Made by a program: the position numbers and the translations under genes. Source: Labrenzia sp. CE80 (GTDB lineage: Bacteria; Pseudomonadota; Alphaproteobacteria; Rhizobiales; Stappiaceae). From it: a DNA stretch of 64,000 bases. Below the pieces are notes generated by a model. That model worked only from the letters and a program-made list of their open reading frames with translations. It did no database searches and was not told the DNA's origin. This document shows positions 9,742 to 18,927 of the stretch, piece by piece (positions within the stretch are counted from its first letter, which is position 1; the number at the start of each line of letters is the position of its first letter). The DNA lies in contig NZ_WAJT01000001.1 of NCBI RefSeq assembly GCF_009650605.1, positions 124,001 to 188,000 on the forward strand, given 5' to 3'.

Positions 9742-10700
9742 TCGTCAGTCTTCGACGCTGCCGGCGTGTCCTGCAGGCAGATGCGGTAGGTCTCGTTAAG
9801 CTGGAAGCGAAGGTCAGGATCTTGCGGGCTGGATACGAGGTTTTCCCATATACCTTCGCTCTGAAGGCTCTCAAGTGTGCAGCTACAGGATGCGCGGCAC
9901 ACGGGCTCGTCGCCGAAGGTGATGGCACAGTTTTTCGTGCAATCGAGCAAAAAGACATTCGCGCTTCGGTCCGGTGCAAGGCCGACGATCGAAACCGACC
10001 ACACAAGGCCATAAAGAATGGGCTGGTGGACCAGGTAGATGATCAGTGACCGGCGACCGAGAATGCTGAGGATGCGGCCACCCATGCCAGGGATTTTGAG
10101 CCGTGAGAGGCTTTCAAGGCCGCGACTTTCGGTGAGAGCGCGGGTCAGGCCGACGCCGAGCAGGGTCAGTCCGGCCCAGGGCGCGAGCGGGACATAGTCG
10201 ACCGCACCAAGGTCAGGTGTGCCCAGCCCGGTCCACAACAACGTTTGGCCGTCGAAAACATGGCTCGCTGCCCACATGGGAAGGCTTGCGACGAGCGCAG
10301 CGCCAGCAAGAGAAAGCCAGGCCGGTGCGCGGAGGAAGGGGAGAGCAATCACACTGCTGGCTGCAATCGCATGCAGGATGCCAAAGCGAACAAATGCATC
10401 ACCGAACGTGAAGTAGGTGGCGACAGAGACGCCCGCCGCGGCCAGGACAATGACTGCCTCACGCTTCCAGAACGCGCGCCAGCGCACGCCGTCCTGATGC
10501 GCGAGGGTCAGGCTCACCCCGGCGAGGAACAAAAAGGTTCCGGCGATGCCGGCGGCAAATGCCCGCCATTCCGGTGCGCTGCTGACCTGCCAATCGACGT
10601 GACCGAACCAGGACAGGTCCCAGCACAGGTGGTAGGCGATCATCGTAAGGATGGCGCCGCCGCGCAGGGCGTCTATCGCGTCAATCCGGGACGGTTTCAT
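9738..10700 (-). CDS. DUF1624 / heparan-alpha-glucosaminide N-acetyltransferase-like membrane protein
   Basis: A 320-residue polytopic inner-membrane protein. The N-terminal motif RIDAIDALRGGAILTMIAYH is the signature of the DUF1624/HGSNAT acyltransferase family, and about seven hydrophobic helices follow to about residue 245. Members transfer acetyl groups to sugars across the membrane, but bacterial substrates are mostly unknown. The last 65 residues form a soluble tail with several cysteines (LLDCTKNC, VCRASCSC), which is not part of the family core. The gene is convergent with the phosphotransferase (4-bp overlap). Confidence 0.85.
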   Translation of the reverse strand: MKPSRIDAIDALRGGAILTMIAYHLCWDLSWFGHVDWQVSSAPEWRAFAAGIAGTFLFLAGVSLTLAHQDGVRWRAFWKREAVIVLAAAGVSVATYFTFGDAFVRFGILHAIAASSVIALPFLRAPAWLSLAGAALVASLPMWAASHVFDGQTLLWTGLGTPDLGAVDYVPLAPWAGLTLLGVGLTRALTESRGLESLSRLKIPGMGGRILSILGRRSLIIYLVHQPILYGLVWSVSIVGLAPDRSANVFLLDCTKNCAITFGDEPVCRASCSCTLESLQSEGIWENLVSSPQDPDLRFQLNETYRICLQDTPAASKTDD

Positions 10701-10739
10701 AAGTGACCCCGGAGGTTAACTTACGTGGTTGCCGTGACT

Positions 10740-10865
10740 TCAGGCGCCGAAGGCAACGAGAAGTGTACTGCCCAAGGCAGAAAGGGCGAGAAAGCCCGCA
10801 ACAAATGGCCAAGGTGATGGCCGGTCCATGGAAAAGGCATCGCGCTTGGAATGATCGTTGAACAT
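10740..10865 (-). CDS. Small single-pass membrane protein (41 aa)
   Basis: A short frame from ATG 10865 to TGA 10742. A GAGGAG ribosome-binding site sits 11 bases ahead of the ATG. The product has a charged N-terminus (MFNDHSKRDAFSMDR) and one hydrophobic helix (FVAGFLALSALGSTLLVAF), ending in GA. It lies 39 bp upstream of the DUF1624 gene on the same strand, so the two may share a transcript. I do not recognise a family. Confidence 0.55.
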   Translation of the reverse strand: MFNDHSKRDAFSMDRPSPWPFVAGFLALSALGSTLLVAFGA

Positions 10866-10975
10866 AGGTTCGACAGCTCCTCGCTTGGTCACATTCCCTG
10901 GATGAGGGAAAAACAAGCGTGGACGAGAGGAGTGGAGTAAGGAAGATGGTAAATCGGGAGTTAACGATGTTTTCC

Positions 10976-11005
10976 AGAGAAAACCGCTCCAATGTGCCGG
11001 AGCGG
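10976..11005 (-). terminator. Rho-independent terminator after DUF3775 gene
   Basis: Read on the minus strand, CCGCTCC and GGAGCGG form a 7-bp stem with an 8-base loop followed by TTTTCTC. It lies about 45 bases after the stop of the DUF3775 gene. Confidence 0.6.
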
Positions 11006-11047
11006 GGATAACTTTGAAAGACTTTGGCGCAGCCCCTTGAACAGGCC

Positions 11048-11458
11048 TTAGAGCTCGAGGGCGTCGAGCCCCGCCTCAAGATAGTCGGCCAGCATCGGCA
11101 TGCCGAGAAGGTATTTCGCTGTGGAGCCGACGGAGCGTTCACGTGCTTCCTGGGTGGCTTGTTCGAAATCGGAAGCTTCAAAGTCGCCGCGCCCGATCCA
11201 GGCAATCGAGACGAGTTCGGCTGCTTCATCGACATTGAGATCCTCGATCAACGCCTGAAGCTCTTCATCCGACATGTCGTCGTTTTCCTCCTCCGCCAGA
11301 CCGTCATGATGATGAGCGTCGGTTAGTGTCTCGGAGTCGAATTCGACATCACCTTCATGTCCATCCTCAAAGCTGTCGTTGAGGGCGGTCGAGACGGCAC
11401 GTGCCTTCTGGGCAAGCATGCGGATCGTGTCGGCGGACAGTGTCAGGTTGATGTCCAT
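11048..11458 (-). CDS. DUF3775 domain-containing protein
   Basis: A 136-residue cytoplasmic protein. The C-terminal half carries the DUF3775 pattern: LVSIAWIGRGDFEASDFEQA followed by STAKYLLGMPMLADYLEAGL. The N-terminal half contains a strongly acidic linker with a short His run (DAHHHD). The function of the family is unknown. The gene appears to be a single-gene unit with its own terminator near 11000. Confidence 0.85.
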   Translation of the reverse strand: MDINLTLSADTIRMLAQKARAVSTALNDSFEDGHEGDVEFDSETLTDAHHHDGLAEEENDDMSDEELQALIEDLNVDEAAELVSIAWIGRGDFEASDFEQATQEARERSVGSTAKYLLGMPMLADYLEAGLDALEL

Positions 11459-11805
11459 GTCAGGGTCCCCACTTGTTTCCCGTTATTTATCTCTGACCAA
11501 AGCGTGCGAGGCAATGGTTTTACGCAGCTATCGATGAAGGTGAGATGCAAGCCTAATTCACGGTCTTTCCCCGAAATCCAAAGGTCAGGGCGTTCCACGC
11601 GTCGGCTGATGCATCCGTTTTTCATTCCTTCACTCACGGACTTGTATGGCAGGCGCGAGGCTGCTTAACTTTGATCAAGAGCAAGGGATTGCAAACAGAT
11701 CACCGGGGGCGGACCGGGCGCGAGAGAGCTGAAGCGGGACACCAGTCCTTCTTCGGCTCTCTTCAGTTATGCGTCCTGGATCGTTTTTCGCGGAGATCCC
11801 GAGGC
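11459..11805. other. Intergenic region, no gene seen
   Basis: About 350 bases. Imperfect complementary segments around 11725–11765 (GAGAGCTGAAG and CTTCTTCGGCTCTC) could fold, but no T tract follows on either strand. No supported gene. Confidence 0.4.
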
Positions 11806-12114
11806 CTAGCGTGGGCCGTTTGACCCGTGGGTGAGACCGTCGGAAAAAAGATGGGGTACGTTGGTCGAGCGAGTCGGTTCGGAGGACGCGCTGCCGCGCT
11901 TGGCGAAGGACTCTGGCGCCCAGGAAGCTGCGATCGTCAGTACGAGTGCAAAGGTGAGCCCGATAGCGATGGCTCCCAGAAGAGCGCTTGCATCTTTGAG
12001 GTCACGACTCTTCCTTCGGGATCCCAGATTTGCTTCCGGTTCCGGTTCCGGCTGCCGGCTTTTTCTGAACCTGCGCCAAAACATCCAGCGTTCTGAAGGC
12101 ATGGGATTTCTCAC
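11806..12114 (-). CDS. Small membrane protein, unknown family
   Basis: A 102-residue product: a basic, Arg- and Trp-rich N-terminus (SERWMFWRRFRKSR), an acidic Glu/Pro segment, one hydrophobic helix (LLGAIAIGLTFALVLTIAA) and a Ser/Thr-rich tail. The GTG start at 12114 overlaps the stop of the upstream gene in a GTGA junction, so translation is probably coupled to it. I do not recognise a family. Confidence 0.6.
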   Translation of the reverse strand: MRNPMPSERWMFWRRFRKSRQPEPEPEANLGSRRKSRDLKDASALLGAIAIGLTFALVLTIAASWAPESFAKRGSASSEPTRSTNVPHLFSDGLTHGSNGPR

Positions 12115-12404
12115 GATTTGTCTGCAATCAGGTTGGAAGACGAGGCCTTTTGGGCAATGGGAGTCGCATTCGGGGTTTCGAAGCCTTCAATAAGGCGTTC
12201 CGCCAGACAGGCAGTGGCTGCAAGCATTGCAGTGAAGGCGATGCAGAGCGTTGGAAGTGCAATGTCGACCCCGATGACAAAGCCAGCCATTGCGCCAGCA
12301 ACAGAGAGCACCGCGAAAGCTGCTGCGGCGATACCGGCCTGATCCCGGTTGGTCAGCGCTGTGGCGCGGACCGTCGTGTTTTTGCCAAAACCGTTCTTCT
12401 GCAT
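12111..12404 (-). CDS. Small two-helix membrane protein, unknown family
   Basis: A 97-residue protein from the ATG at 12404, chosen because a GGAGA site precedes it; a longer frame to 12479 lacks one. It has two hydrophobic helices (GIAAAAFAVLSVAGAMAGFV and ALPTLCIAFTAMLAATACLA) with short polar ends. It forms a translationally coupled pair with the following small membrane protein. The function is unknown. Confidence 0.6.
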   Translation of the reverse strand: MQKNGFGKNTTVRATALTNRDQAGIAAAAFAVLSVAGAMAGFVIGVDIALPTLCIAFTAMLAATACLAERLIEGFETPNATPIAQKASSSNLIADKS

Positions 12405-12786
12405 TTTGCCATTTCTCCAAAAGGACAGGCGCGCCAATAGAAGAGGCGCGAAAGCCCAGGTCTTGCGACTGAGCAACATCTGGCGAGGTCAGTCGATGGC
12501 ATGAAAATGTCTGAGGACTTGGCCTTGCAAGGGACAGCTTTCAGGCTCTTCCGGTGTCATTTTGTGACCGGAATGTGGTGCTGCCCATGCGCCGGGAACG
12601 ATGGGTCATTTGGTCCCGTCTGCTCGGATTTGGGTCAAGTTTTAAGTATTAATGATTGGTTTACCCAAACTTCCTGGATGTGGGTGTCGGGACGATTGAA
12701 TCGTTAAGATTCATAACTTTTTTGCTTTTCTCACGGATTGTATTTCGTATGTGGGGCATGTTGCCAAATGGCGGGTATTGCGGACG
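12405..12786. other. Divergent intergenic region
   Basis: About 380 bases between the small membrane-protein pair (minus) and the PAS-like gene (plus). An AT-rich stretch at 12640–12735 is the likely promoter zone for the plus-strand gene. No gene is supported. Confidence 0.4.
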
Positions 12787-13914
12787 ATGAATGTACAACC
12801 AGCTCAATTGCGCGCTGTAAAAACTGCGGAAAATGCGGAAGATCAGGGTGGTCAGACACCGGAGGTCAAAGAAGAAGCTCCGGCGCTCAACCTTGCTGGT
12901 CTGCAGTTCTTTTTCGCTGATATCAATCGCAAGACAATCGTCTGGAACGAGAGCGGATCGCAGAGCTTCGACAGCGAGATCCGAGGTCTATGCGAAGCGC
13001 CTTCCAGCGAAGCGCTGCGCCTTCTGACGCAGGAAGATCGCAAGAACATCCTGCGCCTGATCCAGGGTGCCATTCGAGACGGCAAGGCCGGCCCGTTCGA
13101 CGTCGGCGGTGGAGCTGATCATCGCATTCCCGGCATCCCGCTCATGGCTTATCGCTACGAGCTTCAGGAGGGCAAGCCGGTGGTGGTCTGTTTCCCGTCT
13201 CTTGGCGAGGACAGCGGCAACCCAGGTAACATCGCACTAGGCCTCGCGCCGATCCTTCAGCACTTTGTTGCAAACTCGAACCGTTGCGTTTGCCTGGTCG
13301 ACAATTTCGGCTACGTGCGTTTCGCCAGTGAGGGCTTCCTGAGCAGCTTCGGGATCGCCGACGCCAAACTGATCTTGGGTCGAAACATCGCCCACATCCA
13401 GAAACGGGTTGGCCGAACACTGGTGTCTCTTGTTCTTGAATCGCTAACCCGCAGGGCCAGCGCGACGGGTCGGGGAAAGTTCCTGGTGGCATCGGGTGCG
13501 ACGGTGGAGCTGAGCCACAACACGATGTACTTCCGGATTTCGGGCAGTTTTGGTGGGGTGCTGTTCTCTGCGGGTCAGGCCAGCGGGGATGTGGATTTTG
13601 CCAAGATATTCAATATGTGCAGTGCGCCCATGGTCGTCGTCAACACGAAGAACCGCATGATCCTGGCCGCAAACAAGGCTGCGATGAAGGCCTATCAGCT
13701 GACACCGGAGATGATGGACGAGAAGCCGATTACGGAAACGCTGCTCCATCCTAAAAGCTATGGCAGCTTGTTGCAGGCGGCCGAGCAGGAGAGCGATGTG
13801 CCGCAGCCGACCGTCATCAACGCCCTGAATGGACAGTCCAAGAAAAAACGGATCAAGGCGACTCTTTTGGCCGACGACAAGGCGCCTAAGCTGGTTCTCG
13901 AAGCGAGGTCCTGA
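12787..13914 (+). CDS. PAS-like sensory protein without recognisable output domain
   Basis: A cytoplasmic protein of about 375 residues from an ATG at 12787; a GTG at 12751 would add 12 residues. It appears to contain PAS-type folds: one around CVCLVDNFGYVRFASEGFLSSFG and one around APMVVVNTKNRMILAANKAA. These match the PAS pattern of hydrophobic strand, Asn/Lys turn and alanine-rich helix. No kinase, GGDEF, EAL or DNA-binding domain follows the last PAS, and the protein ends shortly after it. It could act as a stand-alone sensor or adaptor. The PAS assignment is by pattern only. Confidence 0.6.
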   Translation: MNVQPAQLRAVKTAENAEDQGGQTPEVKEEAPALNLAGLQFFFADINRKTIVWNESGSQSFDSEIRGLCEAPSSEALRLLTQEDRKNILRLIQGAIRDGKAGPFDVGGGADHRIPGIPLMAYRYELQEGKPVVVCFPSLGEDSGNPGNIALGLAPILQHFVANSNRCVCLVDNFGYVRFASEGFLSSFGIADAKLILGRNIAHIQKRVGRTLVSLVLESLTRRASATGRGKFLVASGATVELSHNTMYFRISGSFGGVLFSAGQASGDVDFAKIFNMCSAPMVVVNTKNRMILAANKAAMKAYQLTPEMMDEKPITETLLHPKSYGSLLQAAEQESDVPQPTVINALNGQSKKKRIKATLLADDKAPKLVLEARS

Positions 13915-14054
13915 CCGGCACCTGAGACTCTGTCCCCTTCCGTATCTGCTTTCTGGCATTTTTTGCCGGTTTAGCTTCTGTTGCACTTGCGAAGCCCAGC
14001 CTTGAGGACTACGGTCCGCGCGCTTGGATTTTCCCCTTTGCCATGGAGGGCACA

Positions 14055-15254
14055 ATGGGCTTTATCGCCGATGCGCTGGCGCGCGTAAAACCATCCGCAA
14101 CGATCGCAGTCACCAACAAGGCCCGTGAGCTGAAAGCCGCAGGTCGTGACGTCATCGGCCTCGGCGCCGGTGAACCGGATTTTGATACTCCGGAGAACAT
14201 CAAGGCGGCGGCGATTGCGGCCATCAACGAAGGCCAAACCAAATACACCGCTGTCGACGGCATTCCCGAGCTGAAGGACGCGATCATCGCGAAGTTCAAG
14301 CGGGAAAACGGCCTGTCCTATGAGCGCAACGAGATCTCGGTCGGCACAGGCGGCAAGCAGGTGCTGTACAACGCTCTGGTCGCGACAATCAATCCGGGCG
14401 ATGAAGTGATCATCCCGACGCCTTACTGGGTTAGCTATCCGGACATGGTGTTGCTTGCAGGTGGAGAGCCGGTGATCGTCGAAGCGGACCAGTCTACCTT
14501 CAAGATTACGGCTGAAGCCCTGGAAGCGGCCATTACCCCGCGTACCAAGTGGTTCATGTTCAACTCGCCGTCGAACCCATCGGGGGCTGCCTATACGCGG
14601 TCCGAGCTCAAGGCGCTGACCGATGTTCTCGTCAAGCATCCGCATGTCTGGATCATGTCCGACGACATGTATGAGCATTTGGTCTATGACGGTTTCGAGT
14701 TCACCACGCCGGCACAGGTCGAGCCTTCGCTCTATGAACGCACCCTGACCGTCAATGGTGTCTCCAAGGCCTATGCTATGACCGGTTGGCGCATTGGATA
14801 TGCTGGTGGTCCGGCCGAGTTGATCAAGGCGATGGCCAAGGTCCAGTCGCAGTCGACCTCCAACCCGAGTTCGATTGCACAGTGGGCTGCCGTGGAAGCG
14901 CTCAACGGCACACAGGACTTCATTCCCAAGAACAATGAGGTCTTCAAGGGCCGCCGGGATCTCGTGGTCTCTATGCTCAACCAGGCCAATGGCCTTTCCT
15001 GCCCGAATCCGGAAGGTGCGTTTTACGTGTTCCCTTCCTGCGCCGGAACGATCGGAAAGACGGCTCCATCTGGCAAGGTGATTGGAACAGACGAGGACTT
15101 CGTGACCGAGCTGCTGGAAACCGAAGGCGTTGCTGTGGTGCACGGGTCGGCGTTTGGTCTCGGACCGAACTTCCGTATTTCCTATGCAACCTCGACCGAG
15201 GCGCTTGAAGAAGCCTGTACCCGGATCCAGCGGTTCTGCGGCAATCTGAAGTAG
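14055..15254 (+). CDS. aatA: Pyridoxal-phosphate aminotransferase, aspartate/prephenate type (class Ib)
   Basis: A 399-residue fold-type I aminotransferase that moves an amino group between aspartate (or glutamate) and a keto acid. Alphaproteobacterial homologues of this class Ib family often also use prephenate, in Tyr/Phe synthesis. Visible motifs are GLGAGEPDFDTP, the substrate/PLP segment NSPSNPSGAAYT, the PLP-lysine context NGVSKAYAMTGWRIGY and the C-terminal FRISYATS. The ATG at 14055 is chosen because GGAGGG lies six bases before it; an ATG at 14043 overlaps that site. It is monocistronic, with a strong terminator at 15281. Confidence 0.93.
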   Translation: MGFIADALARVKPSATIAVTNKARELKAAGRDVIGLGAGEPDFDTPENIKAAAIAAINEGQTKYTAVDGIPELKDAIIAKFKRENGLSYERNEISVGTGGKQVLYNALVATINPGDEVIIPTPYWVSYPDMVLLAGGEPVIVEADQSTFKITAEALEAAITPRTKWFMFNSPSNPSGAAYTRSELKALTDVLVKHPHVWIMSDDMYEHLVYDGFEFTTPAQVEPSLYERTLTVNGVSKAYAMTGWRIGYAGGPAELIKAMAKVQSQSTSNPSSIAQWAAVEALNGTQDFIPKNNEVFKGRRDLVVSMLNQANGLSCPNPEGAFYVFPSCAGTIGKTAPSGKVIGTDEDFVTELLETEGVAVVHGSAFGLGPNFRISYATSTEALEEACTRIQRFCGNLK

Positions 15255-15280
15255 AAAATCGAGACCATTGGTTTCGATCC

Positions 15281-15306
15281 AAGGGCGGCGCGAGCCGCCC
15301 TTTTTT
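15281..15306 (+). terminator. Rho-independent terminator of the aminotransferase gene
   Basis: AAGGGCGGC-GCGA-GCCGCCCTT hairpin followed by a T run, starting 27 bases after the stop codon. Confidence 0.9.
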
Positions 15307-15554
15307 ATGCCTAAATGCTGCGATTTTATGAGGTTACACATGATCTGCGCCTGCAAGCTGTGGATTTCTAACAGCGCTCCCCCATTTCGACACGATTGAA
15401 TGGAACTTTTGGGTTGTGGAGTGATTTTCTCCCTGTTCGTGGATGATGACGACCGAAAGCGTCGAACATCATCCTGGTGAAGGTTCCGGGCGTGGTTGAT
15501 TGCCGGCTCCTTCAAAGTGCCCAGTATCAACCTTTTTTGTTTCAGGAGACTCTT

Positions 15555-16040
15555 ATGTCCCGTCGTGCAACGCTTGCTTTGCTTCTCGTGTCCGGCTCCT
15601 TGCTGGCTTCCCCTGTCATGGCCGAGGACAAGGCGCCTGGGGTACAGGTCGGCAAGCTTACCTGCACCGTCGAAGGTGAAAGCAATTTCATCGTTGGCTC
15701 CAGCGCTACGCTCGGCTGTAATTACAAGCCGGTCGGCAATGGCGCGGTTGAATATTACAGCGGAACGGTCAAGGACTACGGCCTTGATATCGGCACGACC
15801 GACCAGGCCACATTGATCTGGGGCGTTCTTGCTCCGAGCGCTGACATGGAGCCGGGCGCCCTGGCTGGCACCTATGGCGGCGTCACAGCCGGTGTCAGCC
15901 TTGGCGCGGGCATCAAGGCCAATGCTCTTGTCGGCGGTTTGGACAAGTCGATCGCCCTCAACCCCTTCAGCGTCGAGAGCCAGACAGGCACCAATGTGAC
16001 GCTTGGCGTTAGCAAACTCACGCTGAAACCGATCAACTAA
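15555..16040 (+). CDS. Secreted DUF992 domain protein
   Basis: A 161-residue exported protein. The signal peptide MSRRATLALLLVSG...SPVMA is cleaved before EDKAPG. The mature part matches DUF992: VQVGKLTCTVEG..., then YYSGTVKDYGLDIG and GTYGGVTAGVSLGAGIKANA. Two cysteines (LTC and LGC) could form a disulfide in the periplasm. The ATG at 15555 is preceded by AGGAG. It is a single-gene unit with its own terminator. The role of the family, widespread in Hyphomicrobiales, is unknown. Confidence 0.88.
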   Translation: MSRRATLALLLVSGSLLASPVMAEDKAPGVQVGKLTCTVEGESNFIVGSSATLGCNYKPVGNGAVEYYSGTVKDYGLDIGTTDQATLIWGVLAPSADMEPGALAGTYGGVTAGVSLGAGIKANALVGGLDKSIALNPFSVESQTGTNVTLGVSKLTLKPIN

Positions 16041-16066
16041 AAAATTCTTCCTTGCTCCGCAAACTT

Positions 16067-16092
16067 GGGCCGGCCTCGCGCCGGCCCTTTTT
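16067..16092 (+). terminator. Rho-independent terminator of the DUF992 gene
   Basis: GGGCCGGC-CTCGC-GCCGGCCC stem-loop followed by TTTTT. Confidence 0.9.
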
Positions 16093-16107
16093 AATGCCTC
16101 GCGCCCG

Positions 16108-16407
16108 TCAGTCAGAGTTTCGCTTTGGAACGCAATCGCCAGTGCTAGCGCCTTGGCAGGCGGTGCTTTGGTCCTGAATTCGCTGCAAATTCTGTCTGCG
16201 TTCGCTTTCATTGTCTAATGTTCGATTGGAAAGGCTGCCGCGCTGGTTGTTCTGTTGGAGTTCCAGCTGCTGGCGTGCGGAGGGAAGGTTCGCGCGCGGG
16301 TCGGAATTTAGCCCGCGCAAGGGTACCGATTGGGCAAGGGACGCAGTCTGATGGCTGGCGACGGCGAAAAAGACAATCAATGCGACGGCTGTAGAAAGAT
16401 GCTTCAC
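16108..16407 (-). CDS. Small secreted Gln/Asn/Arg-rich protein
   Basis: A product of about 99 residues from a GTG at 16407 (an AGAGG site lies upstream). The N-terminus is a signal peptide (KHLSTAVALIVFFAVASH, cleavage near SLA-QS). The mature part is rich in Gln, Asn, Arg and Ser, and two cysteines near the C-terminus (TACQGASTGDCVP) could pair. The gene converges on DUF992 and is divergent from the EF-G paralogue. No family is recognised. Confidence 0.6.
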   Translation of the reverse strand: MKHLSTAVALIVFFAVASHQTASLAQSVPLRGLNSDPRANLPSARQQLELQQNNQRGSLSNRTLDNESERRQNLQRIQDQSTACQGASTGDCVPKRNSD

Positions 16408-16676
16408 GACATTTGACCTCTGCGGGCTTCGCCTTTGGGCTTGCCCCTCGAACTCGAGCATTCTTTATCCACCGGCTCAAGTGGGAAACTTGGGCAGGGC
16501 GTTTTATTGGTGCGATGCCGCATAAGTTTCCCTTGCGTCAGATATGTAAACGGCGCGACGATATCCCTCCGCTCTCCGGTCCCAAAGGACTTCTTATCGG
16601 CGGGTGTGGCGTGGACAGGCCGTGTCTTCCGGGTCGGCCTCGTGATCGCGCTAGGATAACCAACGGGAGGCGACGC

Positions 16677-18770
16677 ATGGCTCAAGTTTCATTGGGAGGC
16701 AACGATCGCACGGACAGAGCGGCTGGCGCCGGCGCTTCGGGAACGCGATGCATAGCGCTGGTGGGGCCATTCGGCAGCGGCAAGACAACCCTTCTGGAAG
16801 CCATCTTGAAACGCACGGGTGCGATTGCACGGCAAGGGAGCGCTGGAGAAGGCAATATGGTCGGCGATGCTGGCCCGGAGGCCCGCAGCCATGGCATGAG
16901 CGTTGAGGCGAATTTTGCCGAAACGGACTTTATGGGAGACCGGTTCAGTTTCGCCGATTGTCCAGGTTCGGTCGAGTTTCTGGCGGAAATGGAATATGTT
17001 CTGCCTGGAGTCGATCTGGCCGTGGTTGTGGCCGAAGACGACCCCCGCAAGCTGCCTGCCTTGCAGCTGATCCTGAAAAGTCTTGAAACCCGCGCCATCC
17101 CGCGGGTTTTGTTTTTGAACAAGATCGACAAGGGCAGCCGAGGCGTGCGCGAGGTTCTGGAAAACCTGCAACCAGCCTCCTCCGTGCCGTTGGTCCTGCG
17201 GCAGTTGCCAATCTGGGAAGATGGAAAGGCGACCGGTTTCATCGATCTGGCCTTGGAGCGGGCGCATGTCTATCACGAGCGTGAGGAAAGCACGCAGGTC
17301 GACATGTCCGATGCGGACCGCGCGCGTGAGCTATCTGCCAGGTTCACCATGCTTGAGACGCTGGCCGACCACGATGATGCGCTCATGGAGGCGCTGCTGG
17401 AGGACATTGCGCCTGATCCTGAGCTGGTGTTTGGCGACCTGGTGCGCGAGGTGCGTGAGGGGCTGATCTGCCCGGTATTCTTCGGCTCTGCCGAGCATGG
17501 CAATGGCATCGGCCGTTTGTTGAAGGCGCTCAGGCACGAGGCGCCTCATGTTGACGGCCTTCGATCCCGGTTCGATGCGTCCGGCGATGGGACGCAGCTC
17601 AAGGTCATGAAAACGCTCCATACGCTTCATGGCGGAAAGCTGTCGATTGCGCGTGTCCTGTCGGGCTCGGTTGCGGACGGGGATGTGCTGCAGCATCGCG
17701 GCGGCGAAGCGCGGGTTTCAGGCGTCTATTGCCTCTTCGGTCAACAGGCGGTCAAAAAGGCGCCTGCGATGGCTGGAGATCTTGTCGGTCTTGGCCGACT
17801 GGACCAGGTTCAGACTTCTGAGACACTGGCGGATGACAAGAGCTTCCTGTCTGCAACGCCTCAAGCGAACGGGGCTGATCAGTCCTTCGAGCCGGTTCTG
17901 TCGATCGCGGTGACAGCTGCCCGGAGCCAGGACGAAGTCCGCCTGTCGTCGGCGCTTGCCAAATTGGTGGAGGAAGATCCGTCACTGCATCTGGAGCAAA
18001 GCCAGAAAAGCGGTGAGACGCGGCTCGGCGGGCAGGGGGAAATGCACTTGCGGGTCGCCCAGGAACGGCTGGCCGGCAAATACGGACTGACGATTGATGT
18101 CGACGCGCCTCAGGTTCCCTATGCGGAGACGATCCGACAGGAAACCTCAGTACGTGGCCGTCACAAGAAGCAATCTGGAGGGCACGGGCAATTCGGTGAC
18201 GTTGCGCTCACGATCCGGCCGCTGCCAAGAGGTGAGGGCGTTGCCTTCAGCGATCAAATCACAGGCGGTGTCGTCCCCAAACAGTATATTCCTTCCGTTC
18301 GCGACGGCGTCCTTGAAGCGTTGCAGTGCGGCTCTCTCGGCTTCCCTGTGGTCGATTTGGCGGTCTGTTTGACGGACGGCTCCTATCATTCGGTCGACAG
18401 TTCCGATCAAGCCTTCCGCATGGCGGCCATCATGGCCATGCGTGAGGGTCTCGAGAGTTGCAAGCCGGTGCTGCTTGAACCCGTCCGAAAGGTGACGCTT
18501 TTCTGCCCGAGTGATACGACGGCGCGCATCAATGCGATCGTTGCTTCGAGGCGTGGTCAGATCCTTGGGTATGATGCCCGGCCCGGATGGGCAGGATGGG
18601 ATGAGGTCGACGCCCTAATTCCCGAGGTTGAGATTGGTGACCTGATTGTCGAGCTCAGATCGGCAACGGCGGGCGTTGCCAGTTATCGAAGTGTTTTCGA
18701 CCATATGGCCGAGCTGAGTGGCAAGGCTGCGGACCTTGCGCTCAGGCGCGCAGGCAAGAAGGCAGCGTAA
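16677..18770 (+). CDS. Elongation factor G-like GTPase (EF-G paralogue)
   Basis: A 697-residue translational GTPase with EF-G domain order. The G domain has a P-loop GPFGSGKTTLLEA (residues 30–42), G3 as DCPGSVEF and G4 as LFLNKIDKGS. A beta-barrel domain II and domains III–V follow, including GGHGQFGDVALTIRP and the C-terminal GQILGYDARPGW. The sequence departs from canonical EF-G (switch and G3 residues differ, and domain IV is shortened). It is one of the FusA2/EF-G-like paralogues whose role, in recycling, stress or ribosome rescue, is not settled. The ATG at 16677 follows GGGAGG. A housekeeping fusA would be expected elsewhere with rpsL/rpsG. Confidence 0.9.
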   Translation: MAQVSLGGNDRTDRAAGAGASGTRCIALVGPFGSGKTTLLEAILKRTGAIARQGSAGEGNMVGDAGPEARSHGMSVEANFAETDFMGDRFSFADCPGSVEFLAEMEYVLPGVDLAVVVAEDDPRKLPALQLILKSLETRAIPRVLFLNKIDKGSRGVREVLENLQPASSVPLVLRQLPIWEDGKATGFIDLALERAHVYHEREESTQVDMSDADRARELSARFTMLETLADHDDALMEALLEDIAPDPELVFGDLVREVREGLICPVFFGSAEHGNGIGRLLKALRHEAPHVDGLRSRFDASGDGTQLKVMKTLHTLHGGKLSIARVLSGSVADGDVLQHRGGEARVSGVYCLFGQQAVKKAPAMAGDLVGLGRLDQVQTSETLADDKSFLSATPQANGADQSFEPVLSIAVTAARSQDEVRLSSALAKLVEEDPSLHLEQSQKSGETRLGGQGEMHLRVAQERLAGKYGLTIDVDAPQVPYAETIRQETSVRGRHKKQSGGHGQFGDVALTIRPLPRGEGVAFSDQITGGVVPKQYIPSVRDGVLEALQCGSLGFPVVDLAVCLTDGSYHSVDSSDQAFRMAAIMAMREGLESCKPVLLEPVRKVTLFCPSDTTARINAIVASRRGQILGYDARPGWAGWDEVDALIPEVEIGDLIVELRSATAGVASYRSVFDHMAELSGKAADLALRRAGKKAA

Positions 18771-18927
18771 GCTGCCTAAACGAGCTTCCTCCCGGGAGCC
18801 CCTTCCGTTGTCCGCATCTTGACCCGATCGAGAGGCCACGGCGGGAGGGGAGCCGCGAAGTCACCGCCGCGTTATTTGCACTTGAACGCTGGTTCGGGTT
18901 TTCTGGCAGGTAACGAGGAGCAAAGCC

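Noticed and set aside
13971..16211. A 746-codon minus-strand frame
   Set aside because: It runs antisense across the aminotransferase and DUF992 genes, both of which have clear motifs, ribosome-binding sites and terminators. Its translation is Arg/Gly-rich with no recognisable domain.
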